Below are positions 22,429 through 23,555 of a stretch of 23,555 bases of DNA, piece by piece. The translations under genes were made by a program, and so were the position numbers. The notes under the pieces are model-generated. The model saw only the letters and a program-made list of their open reading frames with translations. It had not been told where the DNA came from and ran no database searches. The stretch lies in NCBI GenBank assembly GCA_900549245.1, contig URNQ01000010.1, forward strand, positions 1 through 23,555, in the 5' to 3' direction. Position 1 is the stretch's first letter. Each line of letters begins with the position of its first letter. This DNA is from an uncultured Collinsella sp. GTDB lineage: Bacteria > Actinomycetota > Coriobacteriia > Coriobacteriales > Coriobacteriaceae.

Positions 22429-23555
22429 CTACTGGTTGTCAGCAGCCGAGAAATCCATATCGAGCGAAGAAACGGCCCAGCCGATATGGTTGTCGGAGCG
22501 CACGAATTTGACGGTGTACTCCTGCTCGCCGCCCTTGGACAGCGATGCCTTCACCTTGGCGGTCGTCTCGGTCATGGACTGATCCATGCCCTCGACGGAC
22601 ACGGTGGCACCCTGCGGAATCGAGGAGATGATCATCGACTTAGCGTCCTCGGACAGGCTCGAGGCCAGGCAAGACTCGGCCTTTGCGGCGTCACCGTCGC
22701 CGGCAGCCTGGAACAGATCGGTAACGACAGACTCCTGAGACGGGAAGCCAAAGCCGCGCGTGTAGGCAAAGCCCAGACCGCCCGCGGCGATCAAAATGAG
22801 CAGAAGCAGCACGATGAAGACTTTGAGGCCCGTGTGGCGATGGCGACGACGGACCTTGGCCTGCTTACGATCCTGACGGTCCTGCTGGACCATCTCGGAC
22901 TCGGACAGCGTAAAGAAGCCGGTGTCCGAGGGATCAGGCATAAACTGACCGGTCGCGCCCGTAGGATCGAGCGGATCGACGGCAGGAGCGTCCATCGCGG
23001 GCGCCGGAGCCGTGGCCATAGCCGTCTGGGCAGACAGCGCGGCAAGCGAATCCTGCACGCGGGCAAGCTCATCGGCCTGCTCGGAGGTGAGCTGGTAGAT
23101 GCCATCGGCAGTAGCGGTGTTAAAGGCGTCGAGTGCCTCGGAGGGACGGCCGGCGGCAGAAAGCGCCTGACCCATGCCGGCGTTGAGCGCACGCGTGTCG
23201 TCGCGGGGGCCGGCAAAGTCGATAGCCGTGCGGTAGGTCTCCACGGCGTCCGCCGGACGGCCGAGCTTAATGAAGCAACGACCGAGCTCGCCGAGTGCGG
23301 CGGCAGGAGCCGGATTGGCGCCGTCGATGGCAGCCTGACGGAAGGCGGTTCCCGCGTTGGCATAGTCGCCCGATTGGAACAGCGCATTGCCCAGGCCCAG
23401 ATAGGCCTTGAACGGCGTGGCATAGGAAGCATCCTGCGTAGCGGCAGAGAAAGCCTGAGCGGCCGTCGTGTAGTCGCCCACGGCGGCGAGCGCCTTGCCG
23501 CGGTTGGTGAGCAGCGCGCCGCGCTTGCCGTAGGTACCGTCGTTGAGAGCGGCGG
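22429..23555 (-). CDS. TPR-repeat protein with a C-terminal membrane anchor and extracellular domain (5' end outside window)
   Basis: The reading frame is open to the right edge, so about 374 C-terminal residues are visible. The GTG at 23481 is an internal Val codon inside a TPR unit, not a start. At least three to four tetratricopeptide repeats are seen (units such as AYLGLGNALFQSGDYANAGT, GELGRCFIKLGRPADAVETY, GMGQALSAAGRPSEALDAFN). An Ala/Pro/Asp-rich linker and a basic stretch (KQAKVRRRHRH) come next. One membrane helix (22824-22762, VFIVLLLLILIAAGGLGFAY) follows, then about 110 residues predicted outside the cell, with no cysteine pair other than a single cysteine. Function is unknown; the layout suggests a cytoplasmic protein-interaction scaffold tied to the membrane. 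It precedes mreB. Confidence 0.8.
   Translation of the reverse strand, partial: AALNDGTYGKRGALLTNRGKALAAVGDYTTAAQAFSAATQDASYATPFKAYLGLGNALFQSGDYANAGTAFRQAAIDGANPAPAAALGELGRCFIKLGRPADAVETYRTAIDFAGPRDDTRALNAGMGQALSAAGRPSEALDAFNTATADGIYQLTSEQADELARVQDSLAALSAQTAMATAPAPAMDAPAVDPLDPTGATGQFMPDPSDTGFFTLSESEMVQQDRQDRKQAKVRRRHRHTGLKVFIVLLLLILIAAGGLGFAYTRGFGFPSQESVVTDLFQAAGDGDAAKAESCLASSLSEDAKSMIISSIPQGATVSVEGMDQSMTETTAKVKASLSKGGEQEYTVKFVRSDNHIGWAVSSLDMDFSAADNQ

Overview
The window is a G+C-rich, gene-dense stretch of bacterial chromosome. Almost every gene lies on the minus strand; one damaged gene, dinB, is on the plus strand. Gene content, protein sequence character and the many TTG/GTG starts suggest an actinobacterium of the Coriobacteriia, most likely Collinsella or a close relative. 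That assignment is inference from resemblance, not from a search. There are no tRNA or rRNA genes, no insertion sequences, no CRISPR array and no phage genes. This is core housekeeping DNA.

Layout, following transcription from right to left. (1) 23555-22429: the C-terminal part of a membrane-anchored TPR protein, ending in a G+C-rich hairpin. (2) 22313-12708: a cell-wall elongation operon, mreB-mreC-mreD-mrdA(PBP2)-rodA. It runs on without a visible break into a DUF697-type membrane protein and an overlapping pair, a radical SAM protein and a DUF2344 protein. (3) 12711-8563: a promoter overlapping the DUF2344 stop codon drives rplU-rpmA. An intrinsic terminator follows, and immediately after it obgE-nadD-yqeK-rsfS, closed by a second terminator. 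nadD is interrupted by a frameshift. (4) 8550-7296: dinB (DNA polymerase IV) on the plus strand, split by a one-base frameshift. (5) 7251-4604: a translation and RNA-modification operon, rpsP-khpA-rimM-trmD-lepB, with two tandem candidate promoters and a leader hairpin. (6) 4596-1: glyQ-glyS-ppsR, then a 297-base regulatory gap with an iterated GGTAAA motif and a perfect palindrome, then the start of ppdK.

The genes fall into three working groups. The first builds the lateral cell wall: the MreB scaffold, MreC/MreD, and the PBP2/RodA synthase pair. The second makes and matures ribosomes: S16, L21, L27, RimM, TrmD, ObgE, RsfS and KhpA. NAD synthesis and Ap4A hydrolysis (NadD, YqeK) are embedded in this group by a widely conserved gene order. 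The third is central metabolism: pyruvate phosphate dikinase and its bifunctional regulator, next to glycyl-tRNA synthetase.

No clearly new multi-gene defence or mobile system is present. The points most worth following are: the broken nadD and dinB reading frames less than 2 kb apart; the terminator ending three bases before the obgE ribosome binding site; the repeat/palindrome array upstream of ppdK; the GTPase-like but P-loop-less DUF697 protein in the cell-shape operon; the second N-terminal membrane segment of PBP2; and the heavy use of TTG starts.
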